Shown here piece by piece: positions 51,645-61,764 of a stretch of 64,000 bases of DNA (positions are counted from its first letter, which is position 1; every line of letters begins with the position of its first letter). A model generated the notes under the pieces. It saw only the letters and a list, made by a program, of their open reading frames with translations. It made no database searches and was not told where the DNA came from. The position numbers were made by a program, and so were the translations under genes. Source of the stretch: Actinomycetes bacterium (GTDB lineage: Bacteria; Actinomycetota; Acidimicrobiia; Acidimicrobiales; Ilumatobacteraceae). The stretch lies in NCBI GenBank assembly GCA_025360105.1, contig JANYCT010000089.1:17219-81218 (forward strand), read 5' to 3'.

Positions 51645-52274
51645 ATGCTTATGTTCTGGATTCGGATCGCGGCGTTGTCCGCCATGGTGTCGCCTGCGCC
51701 GCCAACCGAGTGTCTCTTGGCGCCCGTGCATGCGCCGATCGTCGTGAATTTCGCAGCCCCAGCGTGTGTGTGGTGCCCTGGACAACGAGGCATCGAATAT
51801 GCACTCGGATCCTCCGTCACGGTGCAAGCAGCTGCTGCGGGAAGCGTCACCTTCAGCGGTCTCGTCGTTGGCGTGCGATACGTCGTTGTTGCTCAGACCG
51901 ATGGGCTTCTCGCCACCTACGGCATGCTCGCCGACAACGTCGTGCGCGCCGGCGAGCGGGTGTCAGCCGGGCAGATTGTCGGTCATGCCTCGATCCGGCT
52001 CTACTTCGGGCTGCGTCTCGACGGCGTCTACGTAGATCCGGTGCCACGCCTGGGCATGCCAACGAGTCGTGCACGGCTCGTTCCGGCCGACGGGTCCCGC
52101 GCCCGACCGACCCGCGACGGCCACCCAACGTGTCGAATCCAGACCGAATCAGGGCTGGAACAGCACCTGCACCCGATAAGCTCTCCGACGGCTCTGGCGA
52201 CCCGGCAGGCCATCACATCAACAGCATCCTGCTCACACTGCGGTCGCTTCGGCGCTGTGCGAGATGCCCGCTAA
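51645..52274 (+). CDS. Degenerate M23 (LytM-like) peptidase homologue
   Basis: 209 aa from ATG 51645 with GAGGAGG upstream. A hydrophobic N-terminal signal is followed by an M23-like fold: GQRGIEYALGSSVTVQAAAA, VTFSGLVVGVRYVVVAQTDG, LATYGMLADNVVRAGERVSA and RLYFGLRLDGVYVDPVPRLG. The usual HRGID and HLHFG metal sites have become QRGIE and RLYFG, so three of the ligand residues are lost and it is probably not an active peptidase. Residues after about 145 are Pro/Thr/Ser-rich and not conserved-looking. M23 genes commonly precede rpsB in actinobacteria. Confidence 0.78.
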   Translation: MLMFWIRIAALSAMVSPAPPTECLLAPVHAPIVVNFAAPACVWCPGQRGIEYALGSSVTVQAAAAGSVTFSGLVVGVRYVVVAQTDGLLATYGMLADNVVRAGERVSAGQIVGHASIRLYFGLRLDGVYVDPVPRLGMPTSRARLVPADGSRARPTRDGHPTCRIQTESGLEQHLHPISSPTALATRQAITSTASCSHCGRFGAVRDAR

Positions 52275-52297
52275 CCGCAGTAGAGGAGTGAATGATC

Positions 52298-53248
<951 letters not shown>

Positions 53249-53251
53249 ACC

Positions 53252-54040
53252 ATGGCAGTCAACGCCAAAGACGTCCAAGCCCTGCGCCAGTCCACCGGTG
53301 CCGGGATGATGGATTGCAAGAAGGCCCTCGAAGAGAACGAAGGCGATATCGAGGCCGCCAAGCAGTGGCTCCGTGAAAAGGGTCTGGCCGCTTCGGCCAA
53401 GCGTGACGACCGTGAGAACACCCAGGGCCTCGTCGCGTTGTTGATCGAGGGCCAGGTAGGCGCCATCGTCAAGCTCAAGTGCGAGACCGACTTCGTCGCC
53501 GCCAGCGAGCAGTTCAAGGCCGAGGCCGCCGCACTTGTTGCGTTGGTCGTCGCTCAGGGCGCCGATGCTGTCGCAGAGCGCTCGACCATTCTCGACGATC
53601 TCAAGATCACGTTGAAGGAAAAGATCGAACTCGGCGATGTCATTCGTATTGAGGTCGCTGCCGGCAACACAATCGATTCATACGTTCACTTGCAGGGTGG
53701 CCGTGGCGTGAACGCAGTGTTGGTCGAGATGTCCGGTGCCGGCAGCGAGCTGGCCCACGACGTGGCCGTGCACATAGCGTTCGCCCGCCCAAAGTACCTC
53801 AAGCGCGACGACGTGCCTGCCGAGGTCGTGGCTCACGAGCGGGCCACCCTCGAGACCATCACTCGCAACGAAGGCAAGCCCGAGGCAGCAATTCCCAAGG
53901 TGGTCGAGGGCCGCATTCAGGGCTTCTACAAAGATGTCTGTCTGATGGATCAGCCGTACGCGAAGGACGACAAGGTGTCGATCACACAGCTCATTGGTTC
54001 GGCGAGCATCGTGACGTTCGCCCAAGTCGAGATCGGCTGA
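53252..54040 (+). CDS. tsf: Elongation factor Ts
   Basis: 262 aa guanine-nucleotide exchange factor for EF-Tu. The N-terminal UBA-like domain reads VQALRQSTGAGMMDCKKALE and the exchange core has KLKCETDFVAASEQFKA, the two EF-Ts signatures. It follows rpsB by 3 nt in a conserved operon. Confidence 0.97.
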   Translation: MAVNAKDVQALRQSTGAGMMDCKKALEENEGDIEAAKQWLREKGLAASAKRDDRENTQGLVALLIEGQVGAIVKLKCETDFVAASEQFKAEAAALVALVVAQGADAVAERSTILDDLKITLKEKIELGDVIRIEVAAGNTIDSYVHLQGGRGVNAVLVEMSGAGSELAHDVAVHIAFARPKYLKRDDVPAEVVAHERATLETITRNEGKPEAAIPKVVEGRIQGFYKDVCLMDQPYAKDDKVSITQLIGSASIVTFAQVEIG

Positions 54041-54046
54041 TCGACC

Positions 54047-54775
54047 ATGGCCTCGCCCCGCTGGAAGCGCATCGTCTTCAAGCCATCGGGCGAGGCCTTG
54101 GCCGGACCGAGCGGATCGGGGCTTGACGGCGCAACGCTCGCGCATACGGCGCTCGAAATTCTCGACGTCCGTGAGAATCTGGGCGTCGATGTCGCGGTCG
54201 TGGTCGGAGGCGGCAATTTCTGGCGCGGTCGCACCGGCGCAATGACGGGTATGGACGCCACCCAATCCGATCACATCGGAATGCTCGGCACGGTGATGAA
54301 CGCGCTTGCGTTGCAAGACGCACTGGAACGCGCCGGTCAGCCTACGCGGGTGCAGTCGGCCATCGAGATGCCGCGCATTGCCGAGCCCTACATCCGGCGA
54401 CGCGCAATGCGACACCTCGAAAAGGGGCGAGTGGTCATCTTCGCCGCTGGTACCGGCAATCCGTTCTTCACCACCGATACGGCGGCCGCCCTGCGTGCTG
54501 CGGAGATCGATGCCAATGCACTGCTCAAGGGCACGCACTCCGGCGTCGACGGTGTGTACTCTGCCGACCCGCGTACGGACAGCACGGCCACCAAGTACGA
54601 CGAGATTGGCTATATGGACGTGATGAACCGCGACCTCAAGGTCATGGACGCAACGGCCATCGCGTTCTGTCGTGACAACCAGTTGCCCATCGTCGTGTTC
54701 GACATGTCAGCCCATGGCGCGCTGCGCGCCATCCTCGAGGGCCAGCGCGTCGGCACGATCATTCGCGAAGACTAA
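54047..54775 (+). CDS. pyrH: Uridylate kinase
   Basis: 242 aa bacterial UMP kinase. VFKPSGEALAGPSGSGLDG is the amino-terminal ATP/UMP site (usual KLSGEAL here KPSGEAL), AVVVGGGNFWRGRTGAMTGM the glycine-rich nucleotide loop, and IFAAGTGNPFFTTDTAAALR plus GVDGVYSADPRTDSTATKYD the C-terminal motifs. Makes UDP for nucleotides and cell-wall precursors. Six nucleotides separate it from tsf. Confidence 0.95.
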   Translation: MASPRWKRIVFKPSGEALAGPSGSGLDGATLAHTALEILDVRENLGVDVAVVVGGGNFWRGRTGAMTGMDATQSDHIGMLGTVMNALALQDALERAGQPTRVQSAIEMPRIAEPYIRRRAMRHLEKGRVVIFAAGTGNPFFTTDTAAALRAAEIDANALLKGTHSGVDGVYSADPRTDSTATKYDEIGYMDVMNRDLKVMDATAIAFCRDNQLPIVVFDMSAHGALRAILEGQRVGTIIRED

Positions 54776-54842
54776 TCAGAGCTTCGCGGTCGTCCTAGGG
54801 TTGCCAACTTCAGTAGCGTGCACTCTGGGTGCTGGCACCTCT

Positions 54843-54848
54843 GTACGC
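54843..54848 (+). promoter_or_regulatory. -10 hexamer (TACGCT) for frr
   Basis: TACGCT ends 7 nt before GTG 54856, suggesting frr has its own leaderless promoter in addition to read-through from pyrH. Confidence 0.5.
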
Positions 54849-54855
54849 TGGTGCC

Positions 54856-55413
54856 GTGATCGAAGACACCCTTCTCGAAGCCATCGACAAGATGGACAAA
54901 GCTGTTGAGCACGTACAGTCGCAGTTCACCACTGTGCGTACGGGTAGGGCCAGTCCTGCGCTGGTCGAGCGCATCATGGTGGATTACTACGGGTCGTCGG
55001 TTCCGCTGCAGCAATTGGCCGGGTTTCAGGTACCCGAGGCTCGTCAACTGATCGTCAAGCCGCACGATCGGGCGTCGTTGGTTGCGATCGAGAAGGCGAT
55101 TCGTGAAAGCGATCTCGGTATCTCGCCTTCGAATGATGGAGTCGTGATCCGACTGAACATTCCGGCGCTCACCGAGCAGCGTCGCAAGGAATACGTCAAG
55201 ATCGTCAAGCACCTCGCCGAGGATGGTCGCATCGCCGTCCGCAATCTTCGCCGCGACGCCCGTAAGCACCTCGAAGCCGCAGAAAAGGCCAGCGTCATTT
55301 CGGCCGACGAGCTCGAGCGAGCTGAAAAAGAGATGGAAAAGATCACGCATGAGCACGTCGAGTTGATCGACAAGGCGTTTGCGCGCAAAGAGCAGGAACT
55401 GCTCGAGGTATGA
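54856..55413 (+). CDS. frr: Ribosome recycling factor
   Basis: 185 aa from GTG 54856. Splits post-termination ribosomes together with EF-G. Start VIEDTLLEAIDKMDKAVEHV, FTTVRTGRASPALVERIMVD, VPEARQLIVKPHDRASLVAI and RNLRRDARKHLEAAEKASVI are the family landmarks. The last codons and stop are duplicated in tandem just downstream (27-bp repeat). Confidence 0.96.
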   Translation: MIEDTLLEAIDKMDKAVEHVQSQFTTVRTGRASPALVERIMVDYYGSSVPLQQLAGFQVPEARQLIVKPHDRASLVAIEKAIRESDLGISPSNDGVVIRLNIPALTEQRRKEYVKIVKHLAEDGRIAVRNLRRDARKHLEAAEKASVISADELERAEKEMEKITHEHVELIDKAFARKEQELLEV

Positions 55414-55443
55414 ACGGAGCAGGAACTGCTCGAGGTATGAACG
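55390..55443 (+). repeat. Perfect 27-bp tandem duplication over the frr stop
   Basis: The unit GAGCAGGAACTGCTCGAGGT plus ATGAACG occurs at 55390-55416 and again at 55417-55443 without a mismatch. The first copy encodes the frr C-terminus EQELLEV and its TGA (55411-55413); the second lies in the spacer before cdsA. Confidence 0.92.
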
Positions 55444-55453
55444 AAGGGGTGAA

Positions 55454-56914
55454 ATGAGCGATGACGTGTGGCGCCGTAAGGCGCGCGATGACGACGACTT
55501 CGGGCCGCCGTTGTTCGGCGACGATTCCGATGATGCCGTGGTCGGCAGTGGTGTACGCACCGACAAGCCGATCGTGTTCGACGACAACTCAGGTTCGTTG
55601 CCCCACTGGACCGAACCTGCTACGGGCGAGGTCCCGCGGGTGCGCAAGCCTGCTGCTGCGCCGGTCGCTGGTCCCGCTGATGAGCTCGATGTGTGGTCAT
55701 CGTTTGCTGGTCAGGCCCCGGTGTGGCAAGACGACGACCAGCCTGGCGCCAGCGACCAGTCCGGCCAACTCGAGGATTTCTCCGACATGCCCCGCTCGGG
55801 CGCATTCAGTGAGTCGACGGCCCAAGATGATCCGTTCTTCGATATCACCGATGCAGACATCAGCGGAGCAGTAGCCGCCACTCGTCGTGAGCCGGGTCGT
55901 ATCACCATCGGTACCGATCCCACCGACGAAGGCATCGGTCGGCCCACTCCCTCGAAGGGCAGGGCGCGCACGTCGCGCGAGGAACAGGCTCGCGCTGCGC
56001 GCACGGGTCGTCCAACCGGATCCGTACGGACCACACCGTCACAGTCCACCGCTGGTGTAGGTGGGCGCGACATGCCGACCGCAGTCGCGGTGGGCGCGCT
56101 CATGGCGGCGGTCTTTGTCGGAGCGATCATTTGGAAGCCACAGGCAGTGCTGGCCATTGTCGTCATCGTGATCGGCCTTGCGGCCGTGGAGTATTTCGAG
56201 AAGGTCACCGAAAAGGGGTACCAGCCAGCGAGTGTGGTCGGCATCGTGGCCTGTGTGGCAGCGCCGCTCGCGGCCTACTGGGTCGGCGAGCGGGCGATCC
56301 CGTTGGTGATGGTGTTCGCCTTCATCGCAGGTTGTATCAGTTTCATCGGCGCACCGAACCTGAACTCCAGCCCGATGCCGAACATGGCTATAACGACGTT
56401 GGGCGTCACATGGATCGGCCTGTCGGGCGCGTACGGAGGTCTCATCCTCGGTGCTCAGAGCGCCGGGGCGATTCCTGGACACGCCGGCACCGACACCTTG
56501 TTGCTCTTGGCCGTTGGCGTTGTCGTCAACGACATCGGCGCCTTGTTCGTGGGCTCGGCAGCCGGCCGCACGCCGCTGCGCGGTTGGATCAGCCCCAACA
56601 AGTCGGTCGAGGGTTTTATCGGTGGCGCGCTGCTCACCATCATCGCAATGGTGGTGATCGGCATCGCCGGCAAGAGCGATACGTGGAGCACCCCCAATCT
56701 GATCGCGCTCGGCATCGTCATTGCGATCATGGCGCCGCTGGGTGACCTCACCGAGAGCATGTTCAAGCGCAACCTCGACATCAAGGACTTCGGCAGCATC
56801 GTGAAGGGCCACGGCGGCGTTCTCGATCGTTTCGACGGGTTTTTGTTCGCTCTGCCGGCCGTGTTCTATCTCATGATCGTGCTCGAGCCATGGACCACCG
56901 CTGTCCGCAAATGA
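55454..56914 (+). CDS. cdsA: Phosphatidate cytidylyltransferase with long acidic N-terminus
   Basis: 486 aa from ATG 55454 (GAAGGGG upstream). Makes CDP-diacylglycerol, the precursor used by PgsA. Residues 1 to about 205 are a disordered Asp/Ser/Pro/Arg-rich extension; the catalytic part is membrane-embedded with about eight hydrophobic helices. The C-terminal signature is ESMFKRNLDIKDFGSIVKGH followed by GGVLDRFDGFLFALP, giving the conserved K-R, K-D, G-GxxDR-D pattern. Extension seen in other actinobacteria too. Confidence 0.92.
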   Translation: MSDDVWRRKARDDDDFGPPLFGDDSDDAVVGSGVRTDKPIVFDDNSGSLPHWTEPATGEVPRVRKPAAAPVAGPADELDVWSSFAGQAPVWQDDDQPGASDQSGQLEDFSDMPRSGAFSESTAQDDPFFDITDADISGAVAATRREPGRITIGTDPTDEGIGRPTPSKGRARTSREEQARAARTGRPTGSVRTTPSQSTAGVGGRDMPTAVAVGALMAAVFVGAIIWKPQAVLAIVVIVIGLAAVEYFEKVTEKGYQPASVVGIVACVAAPLAAYWVGERAIPLVMVFAFIAGCISFIGAPNLNSSPMPNMAITTLGVTWIGLSGAYGGLILGAQSAGAIPGHAGTDTLLLLAVGVVVNDIGALFVGSAAGRTPLRGWISPNKSVEGFIGGALLTIIAMVVIGIAGKSDTWSTPNLIALGIVIAIMAPLGDLTESMFKRNLDIKDFGSIVKGHGGVLDRFDGFLFALPAVFYLMIVLEPWTTAVRK

Positions 56915-56992
56915 CTCGGCGCGGCGTGAGGCTCAGATGTTGCATGAGCGCCCGCCATGCGTTCCGGCAGATTCGCTGACAGACTTGGACAC

Positions 56993-58150
56993 GTGAGCTC
57001 GGTTCGTGTTGCCATTGCCGGATCGACCGGCTCAATCGGTACGCAGACGCTTGACGTCGTGCGCGCCGAAGCAGGGCGCTACGAGGTCGTCGGTCTCGGT
57101 GTCGGCTCCTCGGTGGAGGCTCTCATTGCGCAGGCCCTCGAGTTTCGCCCGAAGGTCGTTGTGGTCGCCGACCGGCGGGCGCTCGCCGAGGTGGCACGAG
57201 CATTGCCCTTCGCCGAGGTGGTCGACGACTTGTCGGTGCTGGCCACCGACGCTGGTGCAGATGTGGTGATCAACGCCGTGGTGGGGTTCGCCGGTCTGCC
57301 AGTCACGGTGGCAACGCTGCGCGCCGGCAAGCGACTCGCCTTGGCGAACAAGGAAAGCCTGATCGCCGCTGGGCCGGTGGTGCAGCCGTTGCGCTCTACG
57401 CCTGGCGCCGAACTCGTGCCGGTTGATTCCGAGCACTGCGCCATTCATCAGTGCCTGCGCTCGAGTGCTCGTACCGAGAGCGAGGTCTCGCGGTTGGTTC
57501 TCACCGCGAGCGGGGGACCCTTCCGAGGCCGCACGTCGGCCGAGCTCGCTGATGTCGGCGTCGAGCAAGCGCTGGCACACCCAACATGGAAGATGGGCCC
57601 GAAGATCACCATCGATTCGTCCACGCTGATGAACAAGGGTCTCGAGGTCATCGAGGCCCACGAATTGTTCGGCACGCCCTTCGATCACATCGAGGTCGTC
57701 GTGCATCCGCAATCGATCATCCACTCGATGGTCGAGTTCACCGATGGAGCGACGATTGCTCAGTTGAGCCTGCCCGACATGCGTCTGCCCATCGGCTACG
57801 CGCTTGCGTACCCGTATCGAATCGCGACGCCGTTTGGGCGCATCGATTGGACCACGTTGGCTCGTCTCGACTTCGAGGCTCCCGACATTGCCACGTTCCG
57901 GTGCCTCGCGCTTGCGTACGCGGCGGGTCGCGTCGGTGGCACGGCACCAGCGTGGCTCAGCGCCGCCAACGAGGAAGCCGTCGATGCATTTCTGGCGGGC
58001 AGAATTCGCTGGACGCAGATCGCAGAAATTTGCGACGCAGTACTGCAGCGACACCAAGAAGCAACCGATATCACCACGATGACCGTCGACGACATCGTGC
58101 ACGCCGACCACACGGCGCGCCGAGTAGCCCAGGAGGTGCTCCACGCATGA
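56993..58150 (+). CDS. dxr: 1-deoxy-D-xylulose-5-phosphate reductoisomerase
   Basis: 385 aa from GTG 56993. Second step of the MEP isoprenoid pathway, NADPH-dependent. The NADPH site is VAIAGSTGSIGTQTLDVVRA, substrate and metal motifs are LANKESLIAAG, VPVDSEHCAIHQCL, VLTASGGPFRG and TWKMGPKITIDSSTLMNKGL, and the flexible loop VVVHPQSIIHSMVEF is intact. Overlaps rseP by 4 bases. Confidence 0.96.
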   Translation: MSSVRVAIAGSTGSIGTQTLDVVRAEAGRYEVVGLGVGSSVEALIAQALEFRPKVVVVADRRALAEVARALPFAEVVDDLSVLATDAGADVVINAVVGFAGLPVTVATLRAGKRLALANKESLIAAGPVVQPLRSTPGAELVPVDSEHCAIHQCLRSSARTESEVSRLVLTASGGPFRGRTSAELADVGVEQALAHPTWKMGPKITIDSSTLMNKGLEVIEAHELFGTPFDHIEVVVHPQSIIHSMVEFTDGATIAQLSLPDMRLPIGYALAYPYRIATPFGRIDWTTLARLDFEAPDIATFRCLALAYAAGRVGGTAPAWLSAANEEAVDAFLAGRIRWTQIAEICDAVLQRHQEATDITTMTVDDIVHADHTARRVAQEVLHA

Positions 58151-59397
58151 GCAACACCTACGAGAAGTTCCGCAACGAGATGGTCGCCGGCGGTGGTATC
58201 GACGTACCCGACGAAACGGTGAAAGGCCCGAGGGCCTTCATCGGGATCGGCGTGCTGCTCGTCTTGCTGGTGGTGCTGGCAATTGCCAACATCTGGGTGT
58301 TCGTTTTCATCGTGGGCCTGTTGACCTCGGTGTTTCTGCACGAATGTGGGCACTACTTCACCGCACGTAAGTCGGGGATGAAGGTGACGCAGTTTTTCAT
58401 GGGCATGGGGCCACGTCTGTGGAGCTTCAAGCGCAACGACATTGAATACGGAGTTCGCGCCTTTCCGATCGGTGCATTCGTGCGCATCATCGGGATGAAC
58501 AATCTCGACGAAACCGACCCGGCCGACGAGCCATTCGCCTACCGCAACAAGTCGTACCCGAAGCGCATGTGGGTGATTACCGCCGGCTCGGTGATGCACA
58601 TGATCATTGCGATCCTGCTGTTGCTCACGGTGTACACCGTGTGGGGCAAGGATCAGCCGACGGGTGAGGTTGCGTTCGCGCGCATCGAGGTGTCCGGGCC
58701 TGCCGACAAAGCGGGCGTCAAGGTCGACGATGTCGTTACATCGATCGACGGCGTGGCGGTGCACTCGGCGACGCAGTTCGTGGATCTCATCCATTCACAT
58801 CAGCCCGGCGACAACGCCGATCTCGCGCTCGTGCGCAGCGGCCAACCGATGAGCATCTCGGTAGTGCTCGGCACCAACCCGACGCCAGGCAACGAGGGCG
58901 TTGCGTATCTCGGTGTGAGCTCAGCCGAAAAGACCGCCTTCCAGAACATCGCTGTCGGCGACGCCGTACGTAGCAGTTTCACCGATCTCGGCACAGCGGC
59001 TTGGCGCAGTGTGCAGGGCGTGGTGAAGGTGATGAACCCGGTGAACCTGTATCAGCACCTGTCGGGCGCCAACACAGATCAGTCCACGCAGCCCGTCACG
59101 GTCTACGGCATCAGCCGGCTCAGCTCGACCATCGGGCAAGAGACCGGCCTGCCGGGCATTCTGCTCACGTTGGCGGGCGTGAACGTGTTCGTCGGCCTGC
59201 TCAACATGTTCCCCCTGCTGCCCTTCGATGGTGGCCATGCGGCGATCGCGACCTACGAGCGCCTGCGCTCGCGCAAGGGCAAGCGCTACACGGCTGACGT
59301 CGGCAAAATGGTGCCGGTGGCAATGACGGTGATGACCTTCCTCGTGGTGGTGCTGTTTGCCGGGCTCTATCTCGACATCACCAACCCGATCCGTTGA
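58147..59397 (+). CDS. rseP: RseP/RIP1-family site-2 metalloprotease
   Basis: 416 aa intramembrane zinc protease that releases regulators from membranes. Membrane segment with HEXXH motif: SVFLHECGHYFTARKSGM (about residue 62), second metal motif NMFPLLPFDGGHAAIATYE near the C-terminus, and a PDZ domain between (GPADKAGVKVDDVVTSIDG). Located between dxr and ispG as in mycobacteria (Rip1). Substrates unknown; anti-sigma factors are typical. Confidence 0.94.
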   Translation: MSNTYEKFRNEMVAGGGIDVPDETVKGPRAFIGIGVLLVLLVVLAIANIWVFVFIVGLLTSVFLHECGHYFTARKSGMKVTQFFMGMGPRLWSFKRNDIEYGVRAFPIGAFVRIIGMNNLDETDPADEPFAYRNKSYPKRMWVITAGSVMHMIIAILLLLTVYTVWGKDQPTGEVAFARIEVSGPADKAGVKVDDVVTSIDGVAVHSATQFVDLIHSHQPGDNADLALVRSGQPMSISVVLGTNPTPGNEGVAYLGVSSAEKTAFQNIAVGDAVRSSFTDLGTAAWRSVQGVVKVMNPVNLYQHLSGANTDQSTQPVTVYGISRLSSTIGQETGLPGILLTLAGVNVFVGLLNMFPLLPFDGGHAAIATYERLRSRKGKRYTADVGKMVPVAMTVMTFLVVVLFAGLYLDITNPIR

Positions 59398-59456
59398 TCT
59401 GATCGTCGCGCTCAGTCACCTGCGCAAAGGCGCTCGATCGGTGGCACACTGGTGAC

Positions 59457-60668
59457 GTGTTCGAGCGTCGAGAGACCCGTCAGATCCACGTCGGCAAGGT
59501 ACCCGTAGGCGGCAATGCGCCGATCTCGGTGCAGTCGATGACCATCACCAAGACTGCCGATGTCGAAGGCACTCTGCAGCAGATCTATGCACTCGCGGCG
59601 GCCGGGTGCGACATCGTTCGTTGCACCTGTAACGAGGCCGCTGCGGCCGAAGGACTCGCACAGATCGTGCCCCGCTCGCCGATCCCGATCATCGCCGACA
59701 TCCATCATCAGTACAAGATGGCTCTCGCTGCGATGGAAGCCGGGGTGCAGGGTCTGCGTCTGAACCCGGGCAACATCCGCCGCCCCGAGCACATCAAGGC
59801 CGTGGCATCCGAGGCCAGAGACCGCAACGTGCCGATTCGCATCGGAGTCAATGGTGGCTCGCTGGATCCAGCGCTCTACGACAAGTGGGGTGGCATCCGG
59901 CCCGAGGCGCTGGTGGAATCTGCGCTGCAGGAGCTCGCCTATTTCCAAGAGGTCGATTTCGACCTCGTCAAGATCAGTGTGAAAGCATCGAATGTGCCGT
60001 TGATGGTCGAGGCGTATCGCCAGTTGAGCGAAGCCACCAATGTGCCGCTGCATCTCGGTGTCACCGAGGCCGGGCCGCCTCCCGCAGGGCTCATCAAGGC
60101 AACGGCTGGCATCTCCACGCTGCTGCTCGAGGGCATTGGTGACACCATCCGCTACAGCCTCACCGCAGATCCCGTCGAAGAAGCGCGTGCCGGCCGCCAA
60201 CTGCTCGAAGCGCTGGGTCTGCGCGAGCGCAAGAACGTCGACCTCATCGCCTGCCCCAGTTGCGGACGTGCCGAGATCGACGTGATCGACGTCGCCAAGC
60301 GTGCGATGGAAGCCTTCGGCGATCGCAAGATCCCGTTGCAGGTGGCCGTGATGGGATGCGTCGTGAACGGCCCTGGCGAGGCGCGTGAGGCCGACATCGG
60401 TATCGCCGCCGGCAACAAGCGCGGCCACCTTTTCGTGAAAGGCCGCAATGTTGCTGTTGTGCCCGAAAGCGAGATGGTCGAGGCGTTGGTGGAATGGGCC
60501 GAGTACATCCACGAGCACGGCACCGAAGCCGCCATCAGCCGAGTGGATACTGCGTTGGCCGAGCGTGAGGCCGCCAAGGACCGAGCCCAGCTCCTCGACG
60601 AAAGAGGCGACGACGCCAACCACTCGCATGACCGCATCGTGGAGATCCGCAAGACCGTCGGCTCCTGA
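59457..60668 (+). CDS. ispG: 4-hydroxy-3-methylbut-2-enyl diphosphate synthase
   Basis: 403 aa from GTG 59457. [4Fe-4S] enzyme of the MEP pathway converting MEcPP to HMBPP. RRETRQIHVGKVPVGGNAPI and VQSMTITKTADVEGTLQQI open the TIM barrel; cluster cysteines lie in IACPSCGRAEIDV and MGCVVNGPGEAREADIG. The tail of about 35 residues after the core is variable. dxr-rseP-ispG is the usual actinobacterial order. Confidence 0.96.
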   Translation: MFERRETRQIHVGKVPVGGNAPISVQSMTITKTADVEGTLQQIYALAAAGCDIVRCTCNEAAAAEGLAQIVPRSPIPIIADIHHQYKMALAAMEAGVQGLRLNPGNIRRPEHIKAVASEARDRNVPIRIGVNGGSLDPALYDKWGGIRPEALVESALQELAYFQEVDFDLVKISVKASNVPLMVEAYRQLSEATNVPLHLGVTEAGPPPAGLIKATAGISTLLLEGIGDTIRYSLTADPVEEARAGRQLLEALGLRERKNVDLIACPSCGRAEIDVIDVAKRAMEAFGDRKIPLQVAVMGCVVNGPGEAREADIGIAAGNKRGHLFVKGRNVAVVPESEMVEALVEWAEYIHEHGTEAAISRVDTALAEREAAKDRAQLLDERGDDANHSHDRIVEIRKTVGS

Positions 60669-60676
60669 CGACATCT

Positions 60677-61741
60677 TCAGGTGCGCGCCGCCCGACCGCC
60701 GATCCGAAACACCGTCGCAGTTCCCACCAGCTCGACCGACTCGCCGTCGACCGCCAACACGCACTGGCCGTAAGAAACCTCGACGGTCTCGCCGCGAGTG
60801 CACACCAACAGCTCGGGGCCGTCGGCCACGAATCCGACGCTGCCATCGATTTCGTACATCGTTACACGAAATTCATGCACCGGGATCGGGTACGACAGGC
60901 CGCCATCAGGATTGCGCTGAGGGCGTACGACGGGATCGACGATCGGAGTGGTGTCGAGCACCCGAAGTACCTCATCGGCATCGACGTGCTTGCTTGTCAG
61001 GCCGCATCGAACAACGTTGTCGGAGTTTGCCATCACCTCGATGCCGGTACCACCGAGATAGGCGTGCAGATTGCCGGCACCGAGATAGATGGCTTCGCCC
61101 GGCTCGAGCGCAACGTAGTTGAGCAGGAGCACGATCGCAGCCGAAGGGTCGCCAGGGTGCAGTTGGCTGAGACGCGTGAGCCAACGACAACGGGGGTCGG
61201 GGTGGTGCGCAGCAGCATCGAGTAAAGGCGCGAGCGAGGGTCGATGATGCAAGACGAGCGCGATCACGCTGGCGATACCACCCTGGAGCAACTCGGTTCG
61301 CATCTCGGCTCCCGCGTGACCGAGTTCGGCGAGCAAGGCATCGGTGAGATTGAGCGGGGCAATACCGCACAACGCCTCGAACGGTGTGAGCGCGCAGAGC
61401 AACTCGGGTTTGTGGAACGGGTCGTTGTAGGTGCGGTGGGGTGAATCAAACGCAATGCCCGCCGCGTTCTCGCGTGCGAAACCGTCGGCCGCGTGAGCGC
61501 TCGACGGATGCACCTGCAGCGAGAGGGGCTCGGCGGCGGCCAAGATCTTCACCAGATATGGCAGCGGACCGACGAGCGATTGCAGCGTGCTGCCATCGGG
61601 CAAATGGGCCGGCGCGCCCGGATGCGTTCCGAACCACAGCTCGGCCTGCGGGTGGCCGTCGGGTTCTCTGCCGAGAAATCGGGGGATCTCGGCGAGATCG
61701 CCCCAGGCATATTGTTGGATGACACCCTCGACGCGTTGCAT
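60677..61741 (-). CDS. manA: Mannose-6-phosphate isomerase, class I
   Basis: 354 aa. Interconverts fructose-6-phosphate and mannose-6-phosphate for GDP-mannose and glycan synthesis. Zinc ligands are in SLQVHPSSAHA (Gln and His), NDPFHKPELL (Glu) and YLGAGNLHAYLGGTGIEVMA (His). QYAWGDLAEIPRFLGRE is the N-terminal type I motif. Convergent with ispG with an 8-nt gap. Confidence 0.93.
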   Translation of the reverse strand: MQRVEGVIQQYAWGDLAEIPRFLGREPDGHPQAELWFGTHPGAPAHLPDGSTLQSLVGPLPYLVKILAAAEPLSLQVHPSSAHAADGFARENAAGIAFDSPHRTYNDPFHKPELLCALTPFEALCGIAPLNLTDALLAELGHAGAEMRTELLQGGIASVIALVLHHRPSLAPLLDAAAHHPDPRCRWLTRLSQLHPGDPSAAIVLLLNYVALEPGEAIYLGAGNLHAYLGGTGIEVMANSDNVVRCGLTSKHVDADEVLRVLDTTPIVDPVVRPQRNPDGGLSYPIPVHEFRVTMYEIDGSVGFVADGPELLVCTRGETVEVSYGQCVLAVDGESVELVGTATVFRIGGRAART

Positions 61742-61750
61742 GTGCCCCTG

Positions 61751-61756
61751 ACGTTA
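61751..61756 (-). promoter_or_regulatory. Candidate -10 (TAACGT) for manA
   Basis: On the minus strand TAACGT ends 9 nt before ATG 61741, in the short gap after nucS. Confidence 0.35.
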
Positions 61757-61764
61757 GAGCACGA

